DNA of 64,000 bases, from positions 1-64,000 of the forward strand of contig NZ_QDGA01000014.1 in NCBI RefSeq assembly GCF_003347665.1. Reading direction: 5' to 3'. Of this stretch, positions 36,670 through 45,227 are shown piece by piece. Under the pieces are notes generated by a model. The model worked only from the letters and a program-made list of their open reading frames with translations. It had not been told where the DNA came from and searched no databases. Source of the stretch: Microvirga calopogonii (GTDB lineage Bacteria > Pseudomonadota > Alphaproteobacteria > Rhizobiales > Beijerinckiaceae). The position numbers were made by a program, and so were the translations under genes. Position 1 is the first letter of the stretch. Each line of letters starts with the position of its first letter.

Positions 36670-36770
36670 ACCTGCGGCGTTCAGTCCCTTCGTCGTTCAT
36701 CGGCTTGACAGCTGGACGGAGAGGATTAGGGCAGAGCGCCCGTCTGATCTGAGACCTTTCCGGAATCGCC

Positions 36771-37112
36771 ATGAGCCCCCATACGACGCCCGTCCTGATG
36801 CTGATCGCATCGAACGTCTTCATGACCTTCGCCTGGTACGGACATCTGAAGTTCAAGACGTCGCCCCTCTGGATCGCCGTCATGGCCAGCTGGGCCATTG
36901 CCTTCGTCGAATACTGGTTCGCCGTGCCGGCCAACCGGATCGGCTCGTCCGTCTATTCGGCTGCCGAACTCAAGACCATGCAGGAGGTCATCACCCTGGC
37001 GGTCTTCGCGGTCTTCTCGGTGCTCTACCTGAAGGAGCCGCTCGGCTGGAACCATCTTATCGGCTTCGGCCTCATCGCCACGGGCGCCGCCTTCATCTTC
37101 CAGGCGCGCTGA
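36771..37112 (+). CDS. DMT family protein (DUF486), small membrane protein
   Basis: A 113-residue protein with four membrane helices. The family pattern is NVFMTFAWYGHLKF, AFVEYWFAVPANRIG, LKTMQEVITLAVFAVFSVLYL and LIGFGLIATGAAFIF. DUF486 proteins are half-size relatives of drug/metabolite transporters and probably work as dimers; the substrate is unknown. The gene is convergent with the sugar dehydrogenase gene, with 14 bases between them. Confidence 0.9.
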   Translation: MSPHTTPVLMLIASNVFMTFAWYGHLKFKTSPLWIAVMASWAIAFVEYWFAVPANRIGSSVYSAAELKTMQEVITLAVFAVFSVLYLKEPLGWNHLIGFGLIATGAAFIFQAR

Positions 37113-37126
37113 TCCGGCAGGCCCGT

Positions 37127-38266
37127 TCAGGTGGCGGGCTTCACGCGCAGGATGCGGCCGTTGCGGGAATCCGTCAGCAGGTAGACGAGGCCGTCCGGGC
37201 CCTGGCGCACGTCGCGGATGCGCTCGCCGAGCTGCTGCAGCATGCGCTCCTCGCCGGTGACCCGGTTGCCGTCCGTTTCGAGCCGCGAGACGAGCTTGCC
37301 CGACAGCGCGCCGATGAGAATGCTGCCGCGCCAAGCCGGGAACTGGTCACCCGTGTAGAAGGCCATGCCGGACGGCGCGATGGACGGGTCCCAGTAGAAG
37401 ACCGGCTGCTCCAGCCCTTCCTTCTTCGTGCCTTCGCCGATCTTCGCGCCTGAATAATCGACCCCGTAGGAGATGACCGGCCAGCCGTAGTTCCTGCCCT
37501 TCCGCGGGATGTTCAACTCGTCGCCGCCGCGGGCGCCGTGCTCCACGGTCCAGAGTTCGCCGGTGGTCGGGTGGAGGGCGGCCGATTGCAAGTTGCGGTG
37601 GCCGAGGGACCAGATTTCGGGCCGGGCATCCTCCCGGTTGAGGAACGGGTTGCCGGGGGCGGCACCCCCCTCGGGCTTGATATGGACGATCTTGCCGATG
37701 TGGTTGGCCGGGTTCTGCGCCTGAGCGCGCAGGTCGAAGCGGTCGCCGAGCGTCACGAAAAGATTGCCGTCGCGGTCGAAGACCAGACGCGAGCCCCAAT
37801 GGTTGTTGCCCGTATGCGCCGGCTCCTGGCGAAAGATGAGCTGCGTCTCCTCCAGGGCGGTCCCGTCCGCGCTGAGACGGCCGCGAGCCACGGCGGTGCC
37901 GGAGCGGCCTTCCCCGCGATCCTCCGCGAAGCTCAGGTAAACGAGGCGGCTCTGCGCGAAATTCGGGTCGAGGGCGACATCGAGGAGGCCGCCCTGTCCG
38001 CGCGCCGCGATTGGCGGGAGGCCGCGGATCGGATCGGAGATGGTCCCATTGGCGTCGATGATTCGTAGGCGGCCGGGGCGTTCCGTCACCAGCATGCGGT
38101 TGTCGGGGAGGAAGGCGAGACCCCAGGGGTTCTCGAGATTGCGGGCGAGTGTCTCGACGATCACCTCGACCTTCTCGGTGCGAAGGCGCTGGGTGTCCTG
38201 GGCCAGAGCGGAGGGGATGGCGCTGAGAGCAAGCGCGCAGGCCAGGGCAATTCGAGGGCTCAGCAT
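37127..38266 (-). CDS. periplasmic PQQ-dependent sugar (aldose) dehydrogenase family protein
   Basis: A 379-residue beta-propeller with a signal peptide (RIALACALALSAIPSALAQ). Family motifs are ENPWGLAFLPDNRMLVTERPGRL, GGLLDVALDPNF, HWGSRLVFDRDGNLFVTLGDR, LGHRNLQS and ELWTVEHGARGGDELN. It resembles YliI-type soluble aldose dehydrogenases that use PQQ and Ca2+. No PQQ biosynthesis genes are in the window. GGAGAG precedes the ATG at 38266. Confidence 0.9.
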   Translation of the reverse strand: MLSPRIALACALALSAIPSALAQDTQRLRTEKVEVIVETLARNLENPWGLAFLPDNRMLVTERPGRLRIIDANGTISDPIRGLPPIAARGQGGLLDVALDPNFAQSRLVYLSFAEDRGEGRSGTAVARGRLSADGTALEETQLIFRQEPAHTGNNHWGSRLVFDRDGNLFVTLGDRFDLRAQAQNPANHIGKIVHIKPEGGAAPGNPFLNREDARPEIWSLGHRNLQSAALHPTTGELWTVEHGARGGDELNIPRKGRNYGWPVISYGVDYSGAKIGEGTKKEGLEQPVFYWDPSIAPSGMAFYTGDQFPAWRGSILIGALSGKLVSRLETDGNRVTGEERMLQQLGERIRDVRQGPDGLVYLLTDSRNGRILRVKPAT

Positions 38267-38349
38267 GTGGGATTCTCTCCGTCGATTGTCATGCCGGAGA
38301 GCTAAACGTCTGCGGCAGGCCGTCAACAGGGCTGCCGTTCACTCACGCG

Positions 38350-38541
38350 TTATCGCAGCGAATGGACGTGGATGGTTCTCGTGTCCCGCGCCGACAGGGT
38401 CTGGGTCGTGGCCATGACGGAGAGGGTGGCGAGGCCCAGCAGCATGACGAGGGCCAGCGAGCAGCGGCTTTCCTGGCGCGGATCGAGCCGGTGGGCACGG
38501 GTGGAAACACGCGTGGTGTGCCTTGGTTGGAAAGTCTTCAT
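38350..38541 (-). CDS. possible small membrane or exported protein
   Basis: A 63-residue frame with a basic N-terminus and one hydrophobic helix (SLALVMLLGLATLSVMA) followed by a polar tail. It has the look of a signal-anchored small protein, but the ribosome binding site is weak and no family is recognised. A CtrA-like site lies about 115 bases upstream. Confidence 0.4.
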   Translation of the reverse strand: MKTFQPRHTTRVSTRAHRLDPRQESRCSLALVMLLGLATLSVMATTQTLSARDTRTIHVHSLR

Positions 38542-38930
38542 CGGTCCATTCCCAGCAGCCGAAAGGAGGTTGCGGAAGAAAAACTTGTGCGATTCAAGAA
38601 AGTTCCCGCCTTATCCGAAAGCGCTGCTTCCGCTTCCTGGGCTAAGTGCCCGTGTTAACTAATTATTAACGATTGTGGCAGGTTGTGGTTAAGCTTTCGG
38701 GCTTCCATACGGTTCTGTCGAGAGCCCGTTTGAGTGCGCTCGCGGAGAACGGAAGGCGTTGGATCCGTCGCGGCATCTTCGAACAGGCGCTCAGATCCGA
38801 AACCGGATGTAGTCCATGCGTCAAGAAACGCGAACGGCCCAGCGCCTCGTGCGGATCTGCATCGCCGCTTCCCTAGAAGAAACTGTCCCCGGTCTCCTGA
38901 CGACACGACGCTTCAGGCACGGAGGAAGAG
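38542..38930. other. intergenic region, no gene supported
   Basis: No convincing gene is seen here. The region is relatively AT-rich around 38580-38690 and carries the TTAA-N7-TTAAC site at 38655. It probably holds divergent promoters for the small protein and for the FkbM methyltransferase gene. Confidence 0.5.
38655..38670. promoter_or_regulatory. putative CtrA binding site (TTAA-N7-TTAAC)
   Basis: TTAACTAATTATTAAC is an exact match to the CtrA consensus in an AT-rich stretch. It lies about 260 bases before the FkbM gene and 115 bases before the divergent small protein, so its target is uncertain. The low local GC raises the chance of a random match. Confidence 0.4.
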
Positions 38931-39800
38931 ATGCTTCCTGATATTCTAGGCCCCATTTCTCGTCGTCTCAAAGGCACGCTCCCAAGGAAAATCATTGGCC
39001 CGATCCGGCGGAAGCTGGCTCCGGAATCGGTCATCTGCACGATGAAGGGTGGTTATCGGGTCCAGCTTCGACCCAAAGCTGATCCCTTCGAAATGAGCAT
39101 GTACATCAACAAGCAATACGAACCTGCAACGCTGAACCTGCTGGACCACGTATTGAGGCCGGGCGACACGATGGTGGATGTCGGCGCGAATATCGGACTG
39201 ATGTCCTTGCATGCCGCAAAGAGAGTGGAGCGCACCGGTTCCGTCATCGCCTTGGAGCCGCATCCAATCATCTACGATCGGCTCATGAGCAATATCGAAC
39301 TCAATGGTCTGTCCAACATCAGAGCACTTCAGGTGGCTGCAGGAAGTCGCGATGAGGAACTGACCCTGTTCGACATGCCGGCGATCAACATGGGCTCGGC
39401 GACGCTGAGCCCCGAAGTGCAGGCCAGCGGCCGTCCGGTCGGTGTGGTAAAAGTCCGGCCTCTTGACGCAATTCTATCAGATGCGGGCGTTGGATCCGTC
39501 CGCCTGATCAAGATCGATGTCGAGGGCTTCGAGGAGCAGGTTCTGCAGGGAGCGGAACGGACCCTGGCTCGTGAGCCGATCATCTGCCTTGAACTTGGTG
39601 GCAGTCGCATCGCTTCGCATAACCTGATCATGCGAACAGGCCGATACGATTGCTATGTCTTCACCAGCTCAAAATTCAGAACGTCGAAACTGTCGAAGTG
39701 CGATGACGTCAATGATCTGATGAAGCTGCCTGAATATGAAAACGCGGTGTTCATTCCGCACTCTTCTCGTCAGAGCATCTCTGATGACATTTTCAGCTAG
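38931..39800 (+). CDS. FkbM family SAM-dependent methyltransferase
   Basis: A 289-residue methyltransferase. The SAM-binding motif is DTMVDVGANIGLMSLHAAKRV, followed by VIALEPHP and NIELNG. The late family motif is LIKIDVEGFEEQVLQGAERTL. FkbM enzymes methylate hydroxyl groups of polyketides or cell-surface glycans; the acceptor is unknown here. AGGAAGAG lies directly before the ATG. Codon use is a little less GC-rich than in neighbours, which suggests lateral transfer. Confidence 0.88.
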   Translation: MLPDILGPISRRLKGTLPRKIIGPIRRKLAPESVICTMKGGYRVQLRPKADPFEMSMYINKQYEPATLNLLDHVLRPGDTMVDVGANIGLMSLHAAKRVERTGSVIALEPHPIIYDRLMSNIELNGLSNIRALQVAAGSRDEELTLFDMPAINMGSATLSPEVQASGRPVGVVKVRPLDAILSDAGVGSVRLIKIDVEGFEEQVLQGAERTLAREPIICLELGGSRIASHNLIMRTGRYDCYVFTSSKFRTSKLSKCDDVNDLMKLPEYENAVFIPHSSRQSISDDIFS

Positions 39801-39874
39801 ACTGGCCAGCCCACGGTGCCGGTTCTCGCGGGCCGTGCGAAAATGTGGATCCGGCTTTTCGCTCGAGGCAATTT

Positions 39875-40258
39875 TCACGAAGGAGAGCGTTCCGTCGGCC
39901 CGTGATGGACCGCCTCGATATTGTTTCCGTCCGGGTCGAAGGCGAAGGCCGCATAATAACCCGGGTGATAGGACCGCTCTCCCGGCCCGCCATTGTCGCG
40001 GCCGCCGGAGGCGAGAGCCGCTGCGTGGAAGGCGTGAACGGCCTCCCTGTCCCGCGCCTGAAAGGCGAGATGCACCCGGGAGACCGGCCCGTCCGCCCGG
40101 TCCACCCAAAGCTCGTCGCAGGCGAAATGCGTCGGGCTCTCCGAGGTGAATTCGCGGCCGACGGCGTTCAGGACGGCACGGTAGAAGCGACGGCTCGCTT
40201 CGAGGTCGGATACGCGCAGGTGAATGTGATCGATGAGGCGGCCTATGTGAGAGTGCAT
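39875..40258 (-). CDS. VOC (glyoxalase/bleomycin-resistance) family protein
   Basis: A 127-residue protein with the two-module VOC pattern. HIHLRVSDLEASRRFYRAVL gives the first metal ligand, VHLAFQARDREAVHAFHAAAL the second, and YAAFAFDPDGNNIEAVHH the third with a glutamate. The family includes dioxygenases, lyases and resistance proteins; no substrate can be named. GAGGAT precedes the ATG at 40258. Confidence 0.88.
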   Translation of the reverse strand: MHSHIGRLIDHIHLRVSDLEASRRFYRAVLNAVGREFTSESPTHFACDELWVDRADGPVSRVHLAFQARDREAVHAFHAAALASGGRDNGGPGERSYHPGYYAAFAFDPDGNNIEAVHHGPTERSPS

Positions 40259-40291
40259 GGTCGATCCTCCGTCGGTTCGTCTCCATCATCT

Positions 40292-40380
40292 GTCATCACC
40301 GGCCTCGTGCCGGTGATCTCGACTGCTTGAGGCGCCGTTCTTCTCCGTATCGAGATGGCCGGCACAGGGCCGGCCATGAC
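40292..40380. repeat. composite inverted repeat (GTCATCACCGG...CCGGCCATGAC)
   Basis: The same architecture as the element at 5440-5526: a GTCATCACCGGC...GCCGGTGAT hairpin, a short spacer with TCGA, and an ATGGCCGGC...GCCGGCCATGAC hairpin. It lies between the Bug-type gene and the VOC gene. Confidence 0.8.
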
Positions 40381-40410
40381 GCTTGAGGGTGTCAGTCCCG
40401 GCGGTCAGCC

Positions 40411-41391
40411 TCACTCGGCCTTGATGCCCGCCGCCTTGATGATCTCCGCCCAGGTCTGGATCTCCTTGGCGAGATAGGGCTTGAAGGCCTCCGGGTCGCG
40501 CACGTTCAGGGTGAAACCGAGCTTGGTGATGCGCTCCTTCACGTCGGGCTTGTTCAGGATCGCGATGATCGTGCCCGACAGCTTGTCGAGCACGGGCTTC
40601 GGCGTATTCACCGGCGCGAAGAAGGCGGCCCAGGATTCGGCGTCCGCGTCGGTGATGCCCTGCTCGCGCAGGGTCGGCACGTCTGGGGCCTGCGGGTTGC
40701 GCTGCGGGCTCGCGATGCCGATCGCGCGCATCTGGCCGGCCTGGAACTGGGAGAGCACGCTGGGCAGGGTCGAGTTCGACACGTCGATACGGCTCGCCAT
40801 GATCTCCGTCACCAGCGGCGCGGCGCCCCGGAAGGGCACGTGTGTCATCTTGATGCCGGTGCGGGTCATGAAGAGCTCGGTCGCCAGGTGCGAGCCGGAG
40901 CCGACGCCGGTCGAGCCGTAATTCAGCTTGCCGGGATCCTTTTTGGCGATCTCGATCAGCTCGGGAATGGTCTTGGCCGGGAGGTCGTTCCTGACCACGA
41001 AGACGTGCTCGAAGGCGCCCGCGCCCGCGAGCGGCGCAAAGTCCTTCACCGCGTCGTAGCCCGGCTCTTTGAGCAGGAACATGTTGTTCCCGTGCGTCTG
41101 GTTGTTGCCGAACACGATGGTGTAGCCGTCGGGCTCCGCCTTGGCGACCGCGCGGGTGCCGACCGCGCCCGAGGCGCCGGCCAGGTTCTCGACGATCACG
41201 TTCTGGCCGAGATCCTTGCCCATCTCCTCCGCGACGATGCGGGCGATCACGTCGGTCGGGCCGCCGGCCGGGTAGGGCACCACCATCTTGATGATGCGGT
41301 TCGGGAAGTCCTGGGCGGAGGCTGCGGTGGCGAAGAGGGCCGCGCCGGCGACGAGGCCGAGCGCGAGGCGGCGAGTGACGGATGTGGTCAT
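40411..41391 (-). CDS. Bug-type (tripartite tricarboxylate transporter) solute-binding protein
   Basis: A 326-residue periplasmic binding protein with a signal peptide (RRLALGLVAGAALFATAASA). Family motifs are IKMVVPYPAGGPTDVIARIVA, VENLAGASGAVGTRAVAKAEPDGYTI, LNYGSTGVGSGSHLATELF and HVPFRGAAPLVTEI. Such proteins capture small carboxylates. No TctA/TctB membrane genes are adjacent, so it is an orphan receptor, as is frequent in these bacteria. The start at 41391 gives the signal peptide directly. Confidence 0.92.
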   Translation of the reverse strand: MTTSVTRRLALGLVAGAALFATAASAQDFPNRIIKMVVPYPAGGPTDVIARIVAEEMGKDLGQNVIVENLAGASGAVGTRAVAKAEPDGYTIVFGNNQTHGNNMFLLKEPGYDAVKDFAPLAGAGAFEHVFVVRNDLPAKTIPELIEIAKKDPGKLNYGSTGVGSGSHLATELFMTRTGIKMTHVPFRGAAPLVTEIMASRIDVSNSTLPSVLSQFQAGQMRAIGIASPQRNPQAPDVPTLREQGITDADAESWAAFFAPVNTPKPVLDKLSGTIIAILNKPDVKERITKLGFTLNVRDPEAFKPYLAKEIQTWAEIIKAAGIKAE

Positions 41392-41507
41392 CGGAAAAGG
41401 CGGCTCCTCGGAAGCCCGTGCACGACGGGCTGCTTTTGCGTGCTGTTTTGCTTGCTTGGGCGGCTTGGCCGCATTAGGGTCCGCCGCCGTCACGGTTCCC
41501 TTCTTAA

Positions 41508-42731
<1,224 letters not shown>

Positions 42732-42774
42732 AGCATCAGGCGAGGGAACAGCTTACAACTACGCTTCTTCCAAG

Positions 42775-42884
42775 CCCTCATCCTGAGGAGGTCACATCAG
42801 TGACCGTCTCGAAGGACGAGGGCGTTTCCAGTGCACTCTGGAACCTCCTTCGAGACGCAGCTTCGCTGCTCCTCAGGATGAGGC
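42775..42884. repeat. inverted repeat with CCTCATCCTGAGGA/TCCTCAGGATGAGG ends
   Basis: The outer arms pair over 14 bases, and an inner pair (GTCTCGAAGGA / TCCTTCGAGAC) continues the stem. The centre is GTTTCCAGTGCACTCTGGAACC, itself partly palindromic. This is a distinct repeat type, seen once in the window. Confidence 0.75.
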
Positions 42885-42961
42885 GAGAGGGTGATGAGCA
42901 GTTTCCTGGGAGTACGGCAACGATGTCGGGAAACGAGACTGTTCTTCCCAAGGATGCGCTG

Positions 42962-43237
42962 ATGAACCTGCCCCGGACCTTTCATCCGGATCCTGGGGCG
43001 GAGCCCTACCGGGCCAATCCCGCCTCCACGCACCGCGTGAAGTTCGACGCCCGCGTCGACTTCACCAATGGCGGATACGTGGAGGCCAAGGACTTCCTCC
43101 TCGACATCGAGGGCGAGGGCATCTCGCCCGAGCGTCTGGCCGAGATCATCGTGTCGGCCATGAACCTCCTGCGCGCCGGGCCCGTGACGATCACGGCCAT
43201 GCGCATCGTCAGACGCGGCGAGCATCAGGACGGGTGA
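42962..43237 (+). CDS. small conserved protein resembling cyclase-associated partner proteins
   Basis: A 91-residue protein with RVKFDARVDFTNGGYVEAKDFLLDIEGEGISPERLAEIIVSAMNLL. It resembles small proteins often encoded beside kynurenine-formamidase-like cyclases, but no cyclase gene is present here. ATG 42962 is chosen because AAGGA lies seven bases upstream; ATG 42923 is an alternative. Function is unknown. Confidence 0.6.
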   Translation: MNLPRTFHPDPGAEPYRANPASTHRVKFDARVDFTNGGYVEAKDFLLDIEGEGISPERLAEIIVSAMNLLRAGPVTITAMRIVRRGEHQDG

Positions 43238-43350
43238 TGGCGCTTCCGGCGAGCGTGGCGCCTTTTCGATCGGAATGGCGCCCACGCGGCGAGGCTTTGT
43301 CATCCCGGGGTTTCGTGCTCTATCGGGCGGAGCCATGAAACCGTAAAACC

Positions 43351-44355
43351 ATGTCCCTCGCCCGGTCGCCCCTCATTTACGGCCTGATCGCCCTTCTCGG
43401 GTGTCTGAGTGTCGCGTCGCTCGTGATCGGCCCCGCGCCGGTCACGGTGCTCGTGGCACTGAAGGCGCTCGTGTCCGACCAGGGGGCGGCCAGCATCGTG
43501 GTGCGGGAGATCCGCCTGCCGCGCACGCTGCTGGCGCTGCTGGTGGGCTGGATCTTCGGTCTCTCGGGAGCGGGGCTGCAGGGGCTGTTGCGCAATCCAC
43601 TCGCCGACACGGCGGTGTTCGGCGCGCCGCAGGCCGCGGCCTTCGGGGCCGTGCTCGTAATCTATTTCGGGCTCATCGGCACCCTGTCCTGGGCGCTGCC
43701 TTTCGCGGCGATCGCCGGGGCGCTTCTGTCCATTGCGCTCGTCGTGGCGGTCGCGGGGCGTGGCGCCACCATCGTCGTGCTGGTTCTGGCGGGGCTCGCG
43801 GTCGGGTCGCTCGCCGGGGCGGGCACGTCGCTGGCCATCAGCCTCTCGCCCAATCCCTTCGCCGTGACGGAGATCGTGTTCTGGCTCCTCGGCTCCTTCG
43901 AGGACCGCTCTTTCATCCATGTGCTGCTCTGCGCGCCCTTCATCGTGCTGGCCTCGATCCTGATCCTGTCGGCAGCCTCAGGCCTTCGGGCGTTGGCACT
44001 CGGCGAGGAGACGGCGCAGAGCCTCGGGGTCAATGTGCCGCTCTTGCGCGGCCTGATCGTCGCAGGCGCCGCCATCGGCACGGGAGCCTCGGTGGCCGTA
44101 GCCGGTTCCATCGGCTTCGTCGGCCTGGTCGTGCCGCATCTCGTCCGGCCCTTCGTGGGTTACGATCCGGCCCGCACCCTGGTCCCGGCGGGCTTGGCCG
44201 GAGCAGCGCTCCTGCTTGCCGCCGATATCGCCGTGCGCCTGATCCCCTCGGGCGCCGAGGTGAAGATCGGTGTGCTCACGGCCCTGCTCGGCGTCCCGTT
44301 CTTCCTCTGGGTCATCGCCCGCCGCAGGGCGGAGCTGGTGGAGACGCCCGCGTGA
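43351..44355 (+). CDS. FecCD-type ABC transporter permease (iron-siderophore/cobalamin family)
   Basis: A 334-residue integral membrane protein with about nine to ten helices. Family motifs are REIRLPRTLLALLVGWIFGLSGAGLQGLLRNPLADTAVFG, VTEIVFWLLGSFEDRS, LGEETAQSLGVNV and GSIGFVGLVVPHLVRPFVGYD, the last being the coupling region to the ATPase. It imports an iron chelate, haem or corrinoid. Its stop overlaps the GTG start of the ATPase gene. No binding protein or TonB receptor is nearby. Confidence 0.92.
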   Translation: MSLARSPLIYGLIALLGCLSVASLVIGPAPVTVLVALKALVSDQGAASIVVREIRLPRTLLALLVGWIFGLSGAGLQGLLRNPLADTAVFGAPQAAAFGAVLVIYFGLIGTLSWALPFAAIAGALLSIALVVAVAGRGATIVVLVLAGLAVGSLAGAGTSLAISLSPNPFAVTEIVFWLLGSFEDRSFIHVLLCAPFIVLASILILSAASGLRALALGEETAQSLGVNVPLLRGLIVAGAAIGTGASVAVAGSIGFVGLVVPHLVRPFVGYDPARTLVPAGLAGAALLLAADIAVRLIPSGAEVKIGVLTALLGVPFFLWVIARRRAELVETPA

Positions 44356-45140
44356 CGCGTCTCGAAGCTCGCTCCCTGACGGTGGATCTCGGAACCCGCC
44401 GTGCCCTCGATGGTATCGACCTTTCCCTGGAACCGGGCCGGTTCACAGTGATCGTCGGTCCGAACGGCGCGGGGAAAACGACCCTGCTGCGAAGCCTGGC
44501 CGGTCTGGCGGTGCCGACGCAGGGCGAGGTCATCGTGAATGACGCTTCCCTGGTCGGGATGCCCGCCGCCGAACGGGCGCGCGCCATCGCCTATCTGCCC
44601 CAGGGCGGCGGCGTGGCCTGGCCTCTGCCGGTGGCGAGCGTGGTCGCGCTCGGCCGTCTGCCCTATGGGGAAACGCCGGATCGTCTGCCGGAGACCGGCC
44701 GGAAGGCGGTCGTCTCGGCGCTCCGCTCGGTCGGGCTGCAGGACTTCGCCGCAAGGCCTGTCACGGCCCTGTCCGGCGGCGAGCGCGCCCGGGTGCTGCT
44801 CGCCCGAGCCCTCGCCACCCAGGCGCCGGTGCTCCTGGCCGACGAGCCCGTCGCAGCCCTCGACCCGCGCCACCAGCTCGTCGTGCTCGATGTCCTGAAG
44901 GAACGCGCCCGGGCAGGCACGAATGTGGTCGCCATCATGCACGACCTCACCCTGGCGGCCCGCTTCGCGGACGACATCGTGCTGCTCCATCAGGGGAAAG
45001 CCGAAGCCTCGGGCTCGCCGGGGACGGTTCTGACTGAGGAACGGCTCGCCGCGATCTTCGGCATTCGGGCGAAGGTTCTGAGGCAGTCGGGCAGCCTCAC
45101 GATCGTGGCCGAAAGCCCTCTGCCGGACGTCCGGCAATGA
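44352..45140 (+). CDS. ABC transporter ATP-binding protein (iron/cobalamin family)
   Basis: A 262-residue ATPase with Walker A GPNGAGKTT (36-44), Q-loop YLPQGGGVAW, signature LSGGERARVLLARAL, Walker B VLLADEPVAALD and the H-loop in IMHDLTLAARF. The start is GTG 44352, overlapping the permease stop (GTGA), so the two are translationally coupled. It energises the FecCD-type permease. Confidence 0.93.
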   Translation: MTRLEARSLTVDLGTRRALDGIDLSLEPGRFTVIVGPNGAGKTTLLRSLAGLAVPTQGEVIVNDASLVGMPAAERARAIAYLPQGGGVAWPLPVASVVALGRLPYGETPDRLPETGRKAVVSALRSVGLQDFAARPVTALSGGERARVLLARALATQAPVLLADEPVAALDPRHQLVVLDVLKERARAGTNVVAIMHDLTLAARFADDIVLLHQGKAEASGSPGTVLTEERLAAIFGIRAKVLRQSGSLTIVAESPLPDVRQ

Positions 45141-45198
45141 TTTCCGCGCATATGCCGTCCGTTACGAGCTTACATTGACAAAGCCCGGCGTGGGCCCG

Positions 45199-45218
45199 AT
45201 ACCCCAGGCTCGGGGTAT
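45199..45218 (+). promoter_or_regulatory. inverted repeat in the leader of the CapD-like gene
   Basis: ATACCCC and GGGGTAT are perfect complements separated by six bases and end ten bases before the ATG at 45228. A TTGACA lies at about 45175, with a weak GATACC 17 bases later, so the repeat would sit at the transcription start and could be an operator or a leader hairpin. Confidence 0.4.
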
Positions 45219-45227
45219 GGCAGTGTT

